Shown: positions 37,197 through 45,041 of the stretch, one piece after another
How positions within the stretch are numbered: the first letter of the stretch is position 1
Layout of the letters: the number at the start of each line of letters is the position of its first letter
Source of the DNA: DASUBV01 sp963725175
Lineage (GTDB): Bacteria; Actinomycetota; Actinomycetes; Streptosporangiales; Streptosporangiaceae
NCBI GenBank assembly: GCA_963725175.1
Contig: CAVRXH010000006.1
Location: 1,674,001 to 1,738,000, forward strand
Length of the DNA stretch: 64,000 bases
Direction of reading: 5' to 3'
Notes under the pieces: model-generated
The model's database searches: none
Told to the model about the DNA's origin: nothing
Seen by the model: only the letters and a program-made list of their open reading frames with translations
Position numbers and translations under genes: made by a program

Positions 37197-37208
37197 GACG
37201 TGTCCCGA

Positions 37209-38009
37209 TCAGCTGAGGCCAGCGGGCCGCCGCTCCTCCCATAGCCCGGCGGCCTCCAGCAGCGGCGCCTGGCACGGCGGGCCGTCGCTGACCCGCAGGA
37301 TCGGCGGCCCGGCGGGCGGCACCGTCACGATAGTGGTCGACCGGGTGCCGACGTCGGCGGTGTGCACGCAGGCGGGCGACCGGTCAGGCCGGCCGGGCGC
37401 GCCCGGGGCCTCATCGTGCTGGCTCAGCACGGTCGCCAGCGCACCGCTGGCCGCCCGCGCGGCCGCCTCGCCAGAGTCGCCGTTCGCCCTGGCCGCCCGC
37501 TCGGCGATCACTCGCGCGGCGATCTGGGCCGCCTTGGCCGATTCGCTGCCCAGCGGGACGTTCTCCAGCACGTGCATGCCCGGCTCGAGCCGGGTCACCG
37601 CCGGGCGGTCCCCGCCGGTGATGTCCACGGAGTAGAGCTCGCGCGAGTCCCCGACCAGCAGCCAGCACGGGTTGTACTGGCGGGGCTCCAGGCTGGCGCA
37701 GACCTCCCGGACCGCCTGCGCCGCCGTCGGGTACCCGGTGAAGGCCAGCGGGATGTCGCCGCGGGTCCGCTTCGCCGGATCCGGCGGCGTCTCCAGCCGC
37801 TGGTTGGTCAGCGCGGCGACCACGCCGTGCTCGTTGACCGCCAGCCAGCTCCCGCCCGCCATCTGGTCCCGGCCGCCCAGCACCCGCGGGCCGTGCTCCC
37901 GCAGCACGGTGAGCACGACCGACGGCCGCGCGTACCGTTCATCCCGGTTCGCGGCCACAATCAGCGGGGCGCCTGGCACGACTCGTGACAACGCGATGAC
38001 AAGACACAC
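37209..38009 (-). CDS. NRDE/TANGO2-family protein
   Basis: A 266-residue protein starting MCLVIALSRV, with the family motif VAANRDERYARPS and GGRDQMAGGSWLAVN. The family is Ntn-hydrolase-like, with Cys2 as the presumed nucleophile, and includes eukaryotic TANGO2; biochemical role is not settled. The gene lies directly upstream of the acyl-CoA dehydrogenase on the same strand (12-base gap). Confidence 0.9.
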   Translation of the reverse strand: MCLVIALSRVVPGAPLIVAANRDERYARPSVVLTVLREHGPRVLGGRDQMAGGSWLAVNEHGVVAALTNQRLETPPDPAKRTRGDIPLAFTGYPTAAQAVREVCASLEPRQYNPCWLLVGDSRELYSVDITGGDRPAVTRLEPGMHVLENVPLGSESAKAAQIAARVIAERAARANGDSGEAAARAASGALATVLSQHDEAPGAPGRPDRSPACVHTADVGTRSTTIVTVPPAGPPILRVSDGPPCQAPLLEAAGLWEERRPAGLS

Positions 38010-38132
38010 ACTCCGACGCTACATGCCGCCGGCCGCCTGGCCCACCGGCTGGCCTATCCGTTAATGACGCATTGAACCGACGACGGCCGCATCGCCGCGC
38101 AGGCGGAGGCACTGACGCGACTAGAGCGCTTC

Positions 38133-39290
38133 ATGACCGGTGGCTACGATGGAACCGCCATGGCCCCCATCGCCGAGCCAGCCTTCGCCGACCTGTACGT
38201 CGGCCCCGGAGCTGACATCCACCGCGGCCTGGAGGTCTGCGCCGCGCTGGCCCAGGCCGACCTGCGCCCTCGAGTCTGCCTGTCACCAGATGCCGCCCAG
38301 GCGATCCCGCCCGGCACGTGGGCGGCGGCGGCCGGCGGCGAGATACAGGCCGACCTGCCCGTGCCCAACGGCAAGACCGGCCGCCGGGTCACCGTGCTGG
38401 CCTGCGCTGGGCCCGGCGAGTCCCGGTGGCCGTCCGGCCTGATCCCCGATGTGCTGGTCCGCACGGCCCCGGCCGCCGCCTGGCCCGAGGCGGTGCTCCC
38501 GGCCGCGCCGGGGCACGGCGGCCCGGCGGTCACCATCGCGTCCGCGCCGGCCCGGCCCGCCGCCCCGGCGACCTACGCCGCCATCGTGCTGGACGCCGTC
38601 AGGTACGTGCTGGCGCGCAGCGGGCCGCTGGCGGGCAGGAGCCTGGTGGTCACCGGCGGCGGCACCCGCGAGCCCCTGGACCCGGTCCGGTTCATCACCA
38701 ACCGCTCCTCGGGCCGGATGGGCCACGCCATCGCCGACGCCGCCAGGGACTACGGCGCCGACGTGACGCTAGTGACCAGCGCTCCGCACCTGCCCGCCGC
38801 CGTCGGCGTCCGCTGCACCGGCTTCGACACGGTCGAGTCGCTGCGCGCCGCCGTGCTCGCGGCCACCGCACGGGCCGACTGCCTGGTGATGGCCGCGGCG
38901 GTGTCGGACTACCGGCCGGCCTCGGCGTCCGACCACAAGCTCAAGAAGTCGCCGGGCGGGCTCGACCTGCACCTGGACACGGTGCCGAACTTCATGACGG
39001 AGGTCCAGCCCGGCGTGCTGCGGGTGGGTTTCGCCGCCGAGACCTGCGCCGACCTGGAGTACGTGGCGGGCAAGCGGATCAGCCGCGGCTTCGACCTGAT
39101 CTGCCTGAACGATGTGTCCCGCCCCGACGGCGGTTTCGAGGTGGACACCAACCAGATCACCGTGGTCGGCCCGGAGGGCGTCTTGCTGAGCACCGACCTG
39201 CTCAGCAAGGCCGAGGTCGCCAGGGCGCTGCTCGACCAGGTCGCGCCGCTACTGACATGCCGCGCGCCGGCCAGCGAGAGCGCGCGCTGA
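38133..39290 (+). CDS. CoaB-like phosphopantothenoylcysteine synthetase homolog without a CoaC domain
   Basis: The C-terminal half is a CoaB fold: SLVVTGGGTREPLDPVRFI, NRSSGRMGHAIADAARDYGA, VMAAAVSDYRP, HKLKKSPGGLDL and VGFAAET. CoaB joins cysteine to phosphopantothenate in coenzyme A synthesis. The N-terminal 150 residues do not show the flavin-binding and active-site histidine/cysteine motifs of CoaC, so this is not a standard CoaBC. It may be a stand-alone CoaB or a paralog. The start is unclear: ATG 38133 or ATG 38160, neither with a good ribosome site. Confidence 0.8.
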   Translation: MTGGYDGTAMAPIAEPAFADLYVGPGADIHRGLEVCAALAQADLRPRVCLSPDAAQAIPPGTWAAAAGGEIQADLPVPNGKTGRRVTVLACAGPGESRWPSGLIPDVLVRTAPAAAWPEAVLPAAPGHGGPAVTIASAPARPAAPATYAAIVLDAVRYVLARSGPLAGRSLVVTGGGTREPLDPVRFITNRSSGRMGHAIADAARDYGADVTLVTSAPHLPAAVGVRCTGFDTVESLRAAVLAATARADCLVMAAAVSDYRPASASDHKLKKSPGGLDLHLDTVPNFMTEVQPGVLRVGFAAETCADLEYVAGKRISRGFDLICLNDVSRPDGGFEVDTNQITVVGPEGVLLSTDLLSKAEVARALLDQVAPLLTCRAPASESAR

Positions 39291-39324
39291 CGGGGGCACC
39301 TGGCACCCGCGGACAAAAGCGCCA

Positions 39325-39351
39325 TTCAACTGTCCAGAGGAGGCAGTTGAA
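39325..39351 (+). other. hairpin with a ribosome-site-like loop
   Basis: TTCAACTG 39325-39332 pairs with CAGTTGAA 39344-39351 around tccagaggagg, so an AGAGGAGG sequence is displayed in the loop. A TTG codon directly follows (39347), opening a 26-codon frame. It lies 35 bases after the CoaB-like stop and could be a terminator or a small leader. Confidence 0.4.
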
Positions 39352-39589
39352 CCGCGCGGGCGCTCGAAATGGCCGGGCGACTCCACGCGCATGGCGGCGC
39401 CACGCGCATGCCAATTCCGCCTGACTGGACCCCTGTCAAGCAGGTCCGCCATATCTGGGCCCCCCACCAAAGTATGCCCGGGAGAAGGGCGGGTAACAGG
39501 TGTAACGTAGCCATTTGCAGCTATTTTGCAGGAGTTGCCCTTTGCGTAACCGTGAGTCCGTCATTCGGCAGTATTGGGGGCAGCCGAGC

Positions 39590-40618
39590 ATGAGCACCGA
39601 TCCGAGCGACCGCGACGGCGAGCCCGCCCGTCTGTCAGGATTAACCGCACAGCACCTCACCAGCATGACAGCCGACCAGGTCCCGGTGGCCACGCTGCTG
39701 GCCGGCGACTCGCCGCGGCTGCAGGGCGAGAGCAACGAGCACATCCGGATGCTGGCGGCGACCGACGCCCACTTACCCCCGATCCTGGTGCACCGGCCGA
39801 CCATGCAGGTGGTCGACGGGATGCACCGGCTGCGGGCCGCACTGCTGCGCGGCCAGCCGACGATCGCCGTCCGATTCCTCGACGGCAGCGCCGAGGACGC
39901 GTTCATCAGCGCGGTCCAGGCCAACATTGAGCACGGCCTGCCGCTGACGCTGGCCGACCGCGAGGCGGCGGCCGGCCGGATCATCGCCACGCACCCCTGG
40001 CGGTCCGATCGCTGGATCGCCACCGTGACCGGCCTGGCGGCCAGCACGGTGGCCACCATCCGGCGGCGCGCCGGACCCGGCGCGAGCCAGAGCGTCGCCA
40101 GGATCGGCCGGGACGGCCGGTCCCGCCCGCTCAGCAGCGCCGAGGGCAGGCGCATGGCCAGCGAGGTGATCGCCAAGCACCCCGACGCCTCTATCAGGAA
40201 GATCGCCAAGCTCGCCGGGATCTCCCCGGCGACCGCACTCGACGTGCGCGACCGGATGCGCCGCGGCGAGGACCCGGTGCCGCCGGCGCAGCGCCGCGGC
40301 CACCGCGGCCCCGGCCCGGCCGGCGCCCATCCGGCGAGCGCGCCGCGCCACGACGGCTCCGCCCAGGACCGGGTGCAGGACCGGGCATCGCTGCTGCGCC
40401 GGCTCCGCAGCGACCCGTCCCTGCGGTTCTCCGAGTCCGGCCGACTGCTGCTGCGCTGGCTCGGCGCCTGGTCCCGCGGGCCAGGTGACCCGCAGGACCT
40501 GGTCAGGTCCGCCCCGCCGCACTGCACGTACCTTGTCGCCAAGCTGGCGCGCAGCTACGCCGAGGAATGGCTGGACCTGGCCACTGAACTCGAGCAGCGC
40601 GTCCGCGACCGGGAATAG
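39590..40618 (+). CDS. StrR/ParB-like DNA-binding regulator
   Basis: The N-terminal part is a ParB-type domain (VPVATLLAGDSPRLQGE, VVDGMHRLRAALLRGQPTI, ANIEHGLPLTLADREAAAGR), followed by two helix-turn-helix segments, WIATVTGLAASTVATIRRRA and SIRKIAKLAGISPATALDVR. This arrangement matches the StrR/NovG family, pathway-specific activators of antibiotic clusters. No biosynthetic cluster is seen here; instead it faces the end of the type IV-like operon. ATG 39590 has GGGGG upstream and begins just before the conserved part. Confidence 0.82.
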   Translation: MSTDPSDRDGEPARLSGLTAQHLTSMTADQVPVATLLAGDSPRLQGESNEHIRMLAATDAHLPPILVHRPTMQVVDGMHRLRAALLRGQPTIAVRFLDGSAEDAFISAVQANIEHGLPLTLADREAAAGRIIATHPWRSDRWIATVTGLAASTVATIRRRAGPGASQSVARIGRDGRSRPLSSAEGRRMASEVIAKHPDASIRKIAKLAGISPATALDVRDRMRRGEDPVPPAQRRGHRGPGPAGAHPASAPRHDGSAQDRVQDRASLLRRLRSDPSLRFSESGRLLLRWLGAWSRGPGDPQDLVRSAPPHCTYLVAKLARSYAEEWLDLATELEQRVRDRE

Positions 40619-40680
40619 CCGCCCGCCTCCATGTTCACGGCCTGGCGTGTCCTGGACGCCGCCGGGCCGGATATCCCTCG

Positions 40681-41799
40681 TCAGCCGCCGGCGGCGTCGT
40701 CGGTGGCGGCTGACACGCCGCGATGCCCCCAGGGACGGGTGAACCCGATCGGGTCTCTGCCGGTGTACGGCGCCACCCGGATCGGGAACCCGGTCGCGTA
40801 TGCCTCGATCATCTTGCCGCCGCCGATCACCAGGCCGACGTGTCCCGGATGGGCCCAGGTCCCGTCGGACCCGACGAAGAACACCAGGTCGCCCGGCTCC
40901 ACCTGGCTCGCGGGGACTTTCGGCCCCCACGCCCACTGCTCCTGCGAGGTGCGCGGGATGTCGATACCGGCCGACCGGTAGGCCTCCATCACCAGGCCAG
41001 AGCAGTCGTAGGAGTCCGGGCCTGTGCCGCCCCACTGGTAGGGCTTGCCGAGCTGCGCCTCGGCGTAGCTGATGACCGAGGCCACCACCGCGTTCGGCGT
41101 CTTGCCGACCCCGGTCAGGCACTCGGGCGCGGTGTCCAGGGTCACCGGGCTGACCGTGTAGCCGCCCTTGGCATAGGTGCCCGCGTAGTAGAGCACCGTC
41201 TGGACGTAGGACTCCAGGTGGTTGTAGGCGAAGATGGCCTGCGAGACGTTGTCGAGCACGCCGTGCGCCAGCAGGTACTTCGCCGCCCCCGCGATGGCAT
41301 CGGCGGGGTCGTAGACGTTCGCGATGCCGTCGCCGTCGCCGTCGGTGGCGACGCCGTTGACCCTCTCGCTGGCCGGGTGGACCGGCGCGCCGCCCCAGGT
41401 GTTGCCGGAGGCACCGCGGATGCCGATCTGCATCGGGCCGGCCGCCCCGAACGCGTTGGCGCCGCTGTGCACGCCCGGCAGCGTGCTGCGGCCGTCGTCG
41501 CTCTCGACCTTGCCGATGCCGGCCAGGATCACCCACGGGACGCCGTACCGCTGGCCCGTCTTCTTGAACAGCGCGAGGTAGTTGGCCGGGATCGAGGTCT
41601 TGGCGCCCTTGGTCGGCTTCGGCTGGCTGCCCTTCCCGCCGTGGGCGGCGGTGCACGCGGCGCCCGCCTCGAACGAGTAGCTGCCGCCGGCGAACATCAT
41701 CATCGGGGCGACCAGCATGGCGAGCAGCAGCAGGCCGACCACGCCCGCGATGGCCACCATCGCGCCGCGGCTGACCGTGCCGCCCTGCCGCCAGTTCAC
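40681..41799 (-). CDS. lytic transglycosylase-like / NlpC-P60 peptidoglycan hydrolase
   Basis: A 372-residue bifunctional wall hydrolase. One N-terminal membrane helix (AMVAIAGVVGLLLLAMLVAP) is followed by a lysozyme-like domain (YGVPWVILAGIGKVESD with the catalytic glutamate) and a C-terminal NlpC/P60 domain with the nucleophile in DSYDCSGLVMEAY and histidine in HPGHVGLVIGGG. Such enzymes open the wall for Gram-positive type IV channels (TcpG/CwlT type). It overlaps the upstream gene by four bases (GTGA) and is the last gene of the operon. Confidence 0.92.
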   Translation of the reverse strand: MNWRQGGTVSRGAMVAIAGVVGLLLLAMLVAPMMMFAGGSYSFEAGAACTAAHGGKGSQPKPTKGAKTSIPANYLALFKKTGQRYGVPWVILAGIGKVESDDGRSTLPGVHSGANAFGAAGPMQIGIRGASGNTWGGAPVHPASERVNGVATDGDGDGIANVYDPADAIAGAAKYLLAHGVLDNVSQAIFAYNHLESYVQTVLYYAGTYAKGGYTVSPVTLDTAPECLTGVGKTPNAVVASVISYAEAQLGKPYQWGGTGPDSYDCSGLVMEAYRSAGIDIPRTSQEQWAWGPKVPASQVEPGDLVFFVGSDGTWAHPGHVGLVIGGGKMIEAYATGFPIRVAPYTGRDPIGFTRPWGHRGVSAATDDAAGG

Positions 41800-42440
41800 G
41801 AGTTGCCCTGCGAGGCCAGCTCGATGCCGCTGACCTGCCAGCTACTGGCGCCGCCGGTGACGGTGACCGCGTAGCTGGCTGACTTCTGACCGCCGTCGCG
41901 GGTCGCGGTGACCTGCTGGTTCACGGTCACGATGAAGGTGATGCTGGTCGGCCCGAAGGCCCGGATAGAGGTGATCGCCGCCGAGCCGGTGGCGACCTGA
42001 TGCTGACTGGACCGCAGCGCCGCGACGCCGGGCGTCGAGTAGGCGGCGGCGATCTGCTGCCCGAGCTGCTGAGTGACCAGGCCGTGCATCGTCGCGATGT
42101 AGGCCTTGGCCGACTGGGTGTAGGAGTACGTGCCGTAGGCGTCGCCGAAGCTGACCGTGACCGCGGCCGCGCTGGTCAGCCCGGGCTGGGTGAACGGCAG
42201 CCACTGGTAGATGTCCGCCGGGCTGGTCCGCGTCGGGGCCGGTGAGGTAGCGGGCGCGGACGCCGACGGCGACACGGACGGCGGTGGCGTGCTGGACGCC
42301 GACGCCCGGTGCCGCGGCGGGGCGGCGCCGCTAGGGCCGGACGCCCGCCCGGCCGAGGTGAACAGGTACACGCCGAGGCCCGCCAGCGCCAGGACGACCA
42401 GGACGAAGGCGATCTTCCGCTGCGCCGCGCTGAGTTCCAT
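41796..42440 (-). CDS. single-pass membrane protein of the type IV-like operon
   Basis: A 214-residue protein with one N-terminal transmembrane helix (IAFVLVVLALAGLGVYLFT), a Ser/Pro/Thr-rich spacer and an extracytoplasmic domain of about 130 residues (AAAVTVSFGDAYGTYSY, SITFIVTVNQQVTATRDGG). The layout resembles VirB8-like accessory proteins, but I see no diagnostic motif. Translational coupling to the wall hydrolase and a 12-base gap from the large membrane protein tie it to the operon. Confidence 0.8.
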   Translation of the reverse strand: MELSAAQRKIAFVLVVLALAGLGVYLFTSAGRASGPSGAAPPRHRASASSTPPPSVSPSASAPATSPAPTRTSPADIYQWLPFTQPGLTSAAAVTVSFGDAYGTYSYTQSAKAYIATMHGLVTQQLGQQIAAAYSTPGVAALRSSQHQVATGSAAITSIRAFGPTSITFIVTVNQQVTATRDGGQKSASYAVTVTGGASSWQVSGIELASQGNS

Positions 42441-42451
42441 GGCCCGGCTCG

Positions 42452-44998
42452 CTACCGGTCGCGCTTAAACGGCCGCAGCCAGAACGGGCCTGGCGGCGGG
42501 GGCGGCTGCCTGGCCGATGACGGTGCCTGCTGGCCGCCGCTGCCCGCCCCGGACTGGCCGCCACTGCCGGCCCCGGACTGGCCGGAACGCGGCGCGGGAC
42601 GGCCGGACCTGCGCGGCGGCTGCCCCTGCCGCGGTGGTGGGGCCTGGCGCGGCGCACCGGACTGGCGCGGCGGCACCACCCGAGGCGCGGCGGACTGGCG
42701 GGAACCGGACTGAGTGGAACCAGACTGGGGGGAACCAGACTGGGGAGGAACGGACTGGCGCGGGGCTGACTGCCGGCCGGACGACGGAGCGGCCGCGTCC
42801 TGGCGAGTCGCCGAGCGGCCTTGCCACCAGCCACCGCCGCCGGACTGGCCAGAGCCGGTGACCGGCAGATCGGGCGCCTTGCGGCTGGCCGGGACCTGGC
42901 CGGTGTCCGTGGCGCTCCTGGCCGGCGCCGCGGAGCCGTTCCGGGACGGCAGGTTGAGCGGTGGCGCCTGGCGGCCCGGCCCGTCCTCCTGGCCGGTCGC
43001 CGCCCAGCCGCGACCGCGAGTGCCGGCGGCCGTGCGGGCCGTGGCCTCGCCCGAGGCGGCGGCCGCCGCCTGCTCGTCCGCGCCCGCGCCGTCGGCCAGC
43101 TCGGCGCCCGAGCCGTCGCCGCCGCCCGCCGCCTTCCCTCCGGCCATGCCGACCACGCCGGCCGCCGTGGTCGCGCTCATCGCCAGGCCGGCGGCCTGCG
43201 CCGGGTTCTGCCGGGCCCAGCGGGCCGCGCGGTAGGCGGCGAATCCGGGCACCGCGAGCGTGGCGGCGGAGCGCGTGTTCCCGCGGAAGGTGCTGCCCGC
43301 CCTGGCCAGGTCGGCGTCGGCGCGGTCGCGCGAGCCGATGACGCCGTAGCCGACGGCGGAGAACAGGTGCTGGAACGGCTTGCGGTAGATGAACGCCGCC
43401 AGCGTGACCAGGGCGATCATGAGGATCTTCAGCGCCCACGGGAGCACCGCGTCGCTGGTGCCCATGATCAGCGCGTAGCAGTACAGCAGCACGCTCAGCA
43501 CCAGCGCCACGGCCGCCTGCTTGAGCAGCACGCCGATCAGCATCTCCACCCAGCGCAGCGCCACCACCCGGCCGAAGCCGGGGTGGGTGCCGACCAGCAG
43601 GAAGAACGGGCCGACGATGAGCAGCAGCAGGAAGCTCAGCTTGAGCAGGATCAGCGTGACGGAGATCAGCAGGATCAGCACCCCTGCGACCACGGCGGCG
43701 AACAGCGCCGCGAACGCGATCTCCATCCGGGTAGTCCACTCCTTGCCCTGGAACAGCGGGTAGATGGCCGGGTTGGCGTGCTCGATGCTGGTCGCGATGC
43801 CCGCGTAGGTCGCCTGCTTGGCCTGGATCAGCGCCGTGGTGGGCTTCTCGTTGGCCGCGATGGTCTGCGCCCACAGCAGTTGCCGGCCGTAGGTGTTCAC
43901 CACCGTTGGCTTGCCGCCGGGCGCGGCGTAGTTGGACGTGCCCAGCTCGCCGTCCAGCCACGGCTTGCAGACCAGTACGGTCCACAGCTCGCTGGCGTTC
44001 TGGTCCACCACGGTGTTGCCCGAGGTGTAGGCGTAGGAGGCGGGCTGCGCCTGGGGGTCGCCCTTGCCGATCGGCACGCAGTTGCTCGGGCCGGGGCTCG
44101 GCAGCTTGGCGAAGGCCGCGTTCAGCGCCTGGGTGATCCCGTCGGAAACGCCCTTGCCCAGGCCGGTCAGGTCGGCCGGCTTGCCGATCAGGAAGATCGC
44201 CGCCGCGCAGGCCACGACCATCCAGATGGTCCCCTCGATGGTCCTGGTGCCCCGCTTGCGGATCAGGCCCTGCCAGGCCAGCCAGATCGCGCCGAGGATG
44301 ACGACCACCGCGACGTAGGGGAAGTAGATCGCGTTGCCGAGCGCGGTGATCAGCCGGTCGGTGACGTTGCTCAGCCAGGTCAGGATGCCCTCGCCGGCCG
44401 CGGACTGGTAAACGGTGATCGTCACCCGGTCGATCGACTTGGCCGCGTCGAACACCATGCCCGCGACGTTGTTGCCGATCAGCGACGTCATGTCGGAGCA
44501 CTGGAGGTTGGTGGCCGCCCACTGGTTCCCGGCCACGCCGTCCTCCGCGTACAGAGTCTTGGGCTGCGGGCCGGTCTCCGGCGGCGCGACCATCGCGTCG
44601 ATGCCCGAGTTGGCCGCCTCGGGATCGGGCAGCGACGGCGAGCAGATGCTGTTCAGGTCGCCGAGCAACCCCGTGGAACCCAGCGAGCAGAACCCGAACA
44701 GGCCGCCGATGTCGCCGATGCCCGGCACGCCGCACAGCCCGCCCGCGCTCGTGCCTGCGGTGCCGGCCATGCCTGCGGTGCTGGCTGCGCCGGCGGTGCC
44801 GGCGGTGGTGTCCGCGACGGTCTGCACGCGGAGGGCGGGGGCCTGCGTGCGGCCTGCCGGGGCCGTCGAGGCGATGCTGCCGTGTCCCGCGGCTGGCTGG
44901 GCGTGTGCCGCCAGCGCGCTGCCCGGCACCGCGAGCGCGATGACAAGCATGGCAAGGGCCAGAGCGACCTTGCGCGGGACACGGCGGAGTCTTGGCAT
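42452..44998 (-). CDS. VirB6/TrbL-like polytopic membrane protein
   Basis: An 848-residue protein with a signal peptide (KVALALAMLVIALAVPGSAL), an extracytoplasmic region with paired cysteines, then five to six membrane helices between residues 220 and 600 (for example YVAVVVILGAIWLAWQG, ALFAAVVAGVLILLISVTL, VALVLSVLLYCYALIMG). The last 230 residues are Pro/Gln/Ser/Gly-rich repeats (GSPQSGSTQSGSRQS). This is the channel-forming subunit type of Gram-positive type IV systems. It lies between the VirB4-like ATPase and the accessory membrane protein. Confidence 0.87.
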   Translation of the reverse strand: MPRLRRVPRKVALALAMLVIALAVPGSALAAHAQPAAGHGSIASTAPAGRTQAPALRVQTVADTTAGTAGAASTAGMAGTAGTSAGGLCGVPGIGDIGGLFGFCSLGSTGLLGDLNSICSPSLPDPEAANSGIDAMVAPPETGPQPKTLYAEDGVAGNQWAATNLQCSDMTSLIGNNVAGMVFDAAKSIDRVTITVYQSAAGEGILTWLSNVTDRLITALGNAIYFPYVAVVVILGAIWLAWQGLIRKRGTRTIEGTIWMVVACAAAIFLIGKPADLTGLGKGVSDGITQALNAAFAKLPSPGPSNCVPIGKGDPQAQPASYAYTSGNTVVDQNASELWTVLVCKPWLDGELGTSNYAAPGGKPTVVNTYGRQLLWAQTIAANEKPTTALIQAKQATYAGIATSIEHANPAIYPLFQGKEWTTRMEIAFAALFAAVVAGVLILLISVTLILLKLSFLLLLIVGPFFLLVGTHPGFGRVVALRWVEMLIGVLLKQAAVALVLSVLLYCYALIMGTSDAVLPWALKILMIALVTLAAFIYRKPFQHLFSAVGYGVIGSRDRADADLARAGSTFRGNTRSAATLAVPGFAAYRAARWARQNPAQAAGLAMSATTAAGVVGMAGGKAAGGGDGSGAELADGAGADEQAAAAASGEATARTAAGTRGRGWAATGQEDGPGRQAPPLNLPSRNGSAAPARSATDTGQVPASRKAPDLPVTGSGQSGGGGWWQGRSATRQDAAAPSSGRQSAPRQSVPPQSGSPQSGSTQSGSRQSAAPRVVPPRQSGAPRQAPPPRQGQPPRRSGRPAPRSGQSGAGSGGQSGAGSGGQQAPSSARQPPPPPGPFWLRPFKRDR

Positions 44999-45041
44999 GG
45001 TGGGGGGCTCCTGAGGGTTCTCGTCGCTGTTTTCTGCCTGC

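Noticed and set aside
39590..40618. plasmid-type ParB partition gene
   Set aside because: No ParA or parS is nearby and the tandem helix-turn-helix layout fits StrR-type regulators better.
42465..44735. 756-codon minus-strand frame overlapping the VirB6-like gene
   Set aside because: Arg/Gly-rich out-of-frame reading of the same strand; the real frame has a signal peptide and membrane helices.
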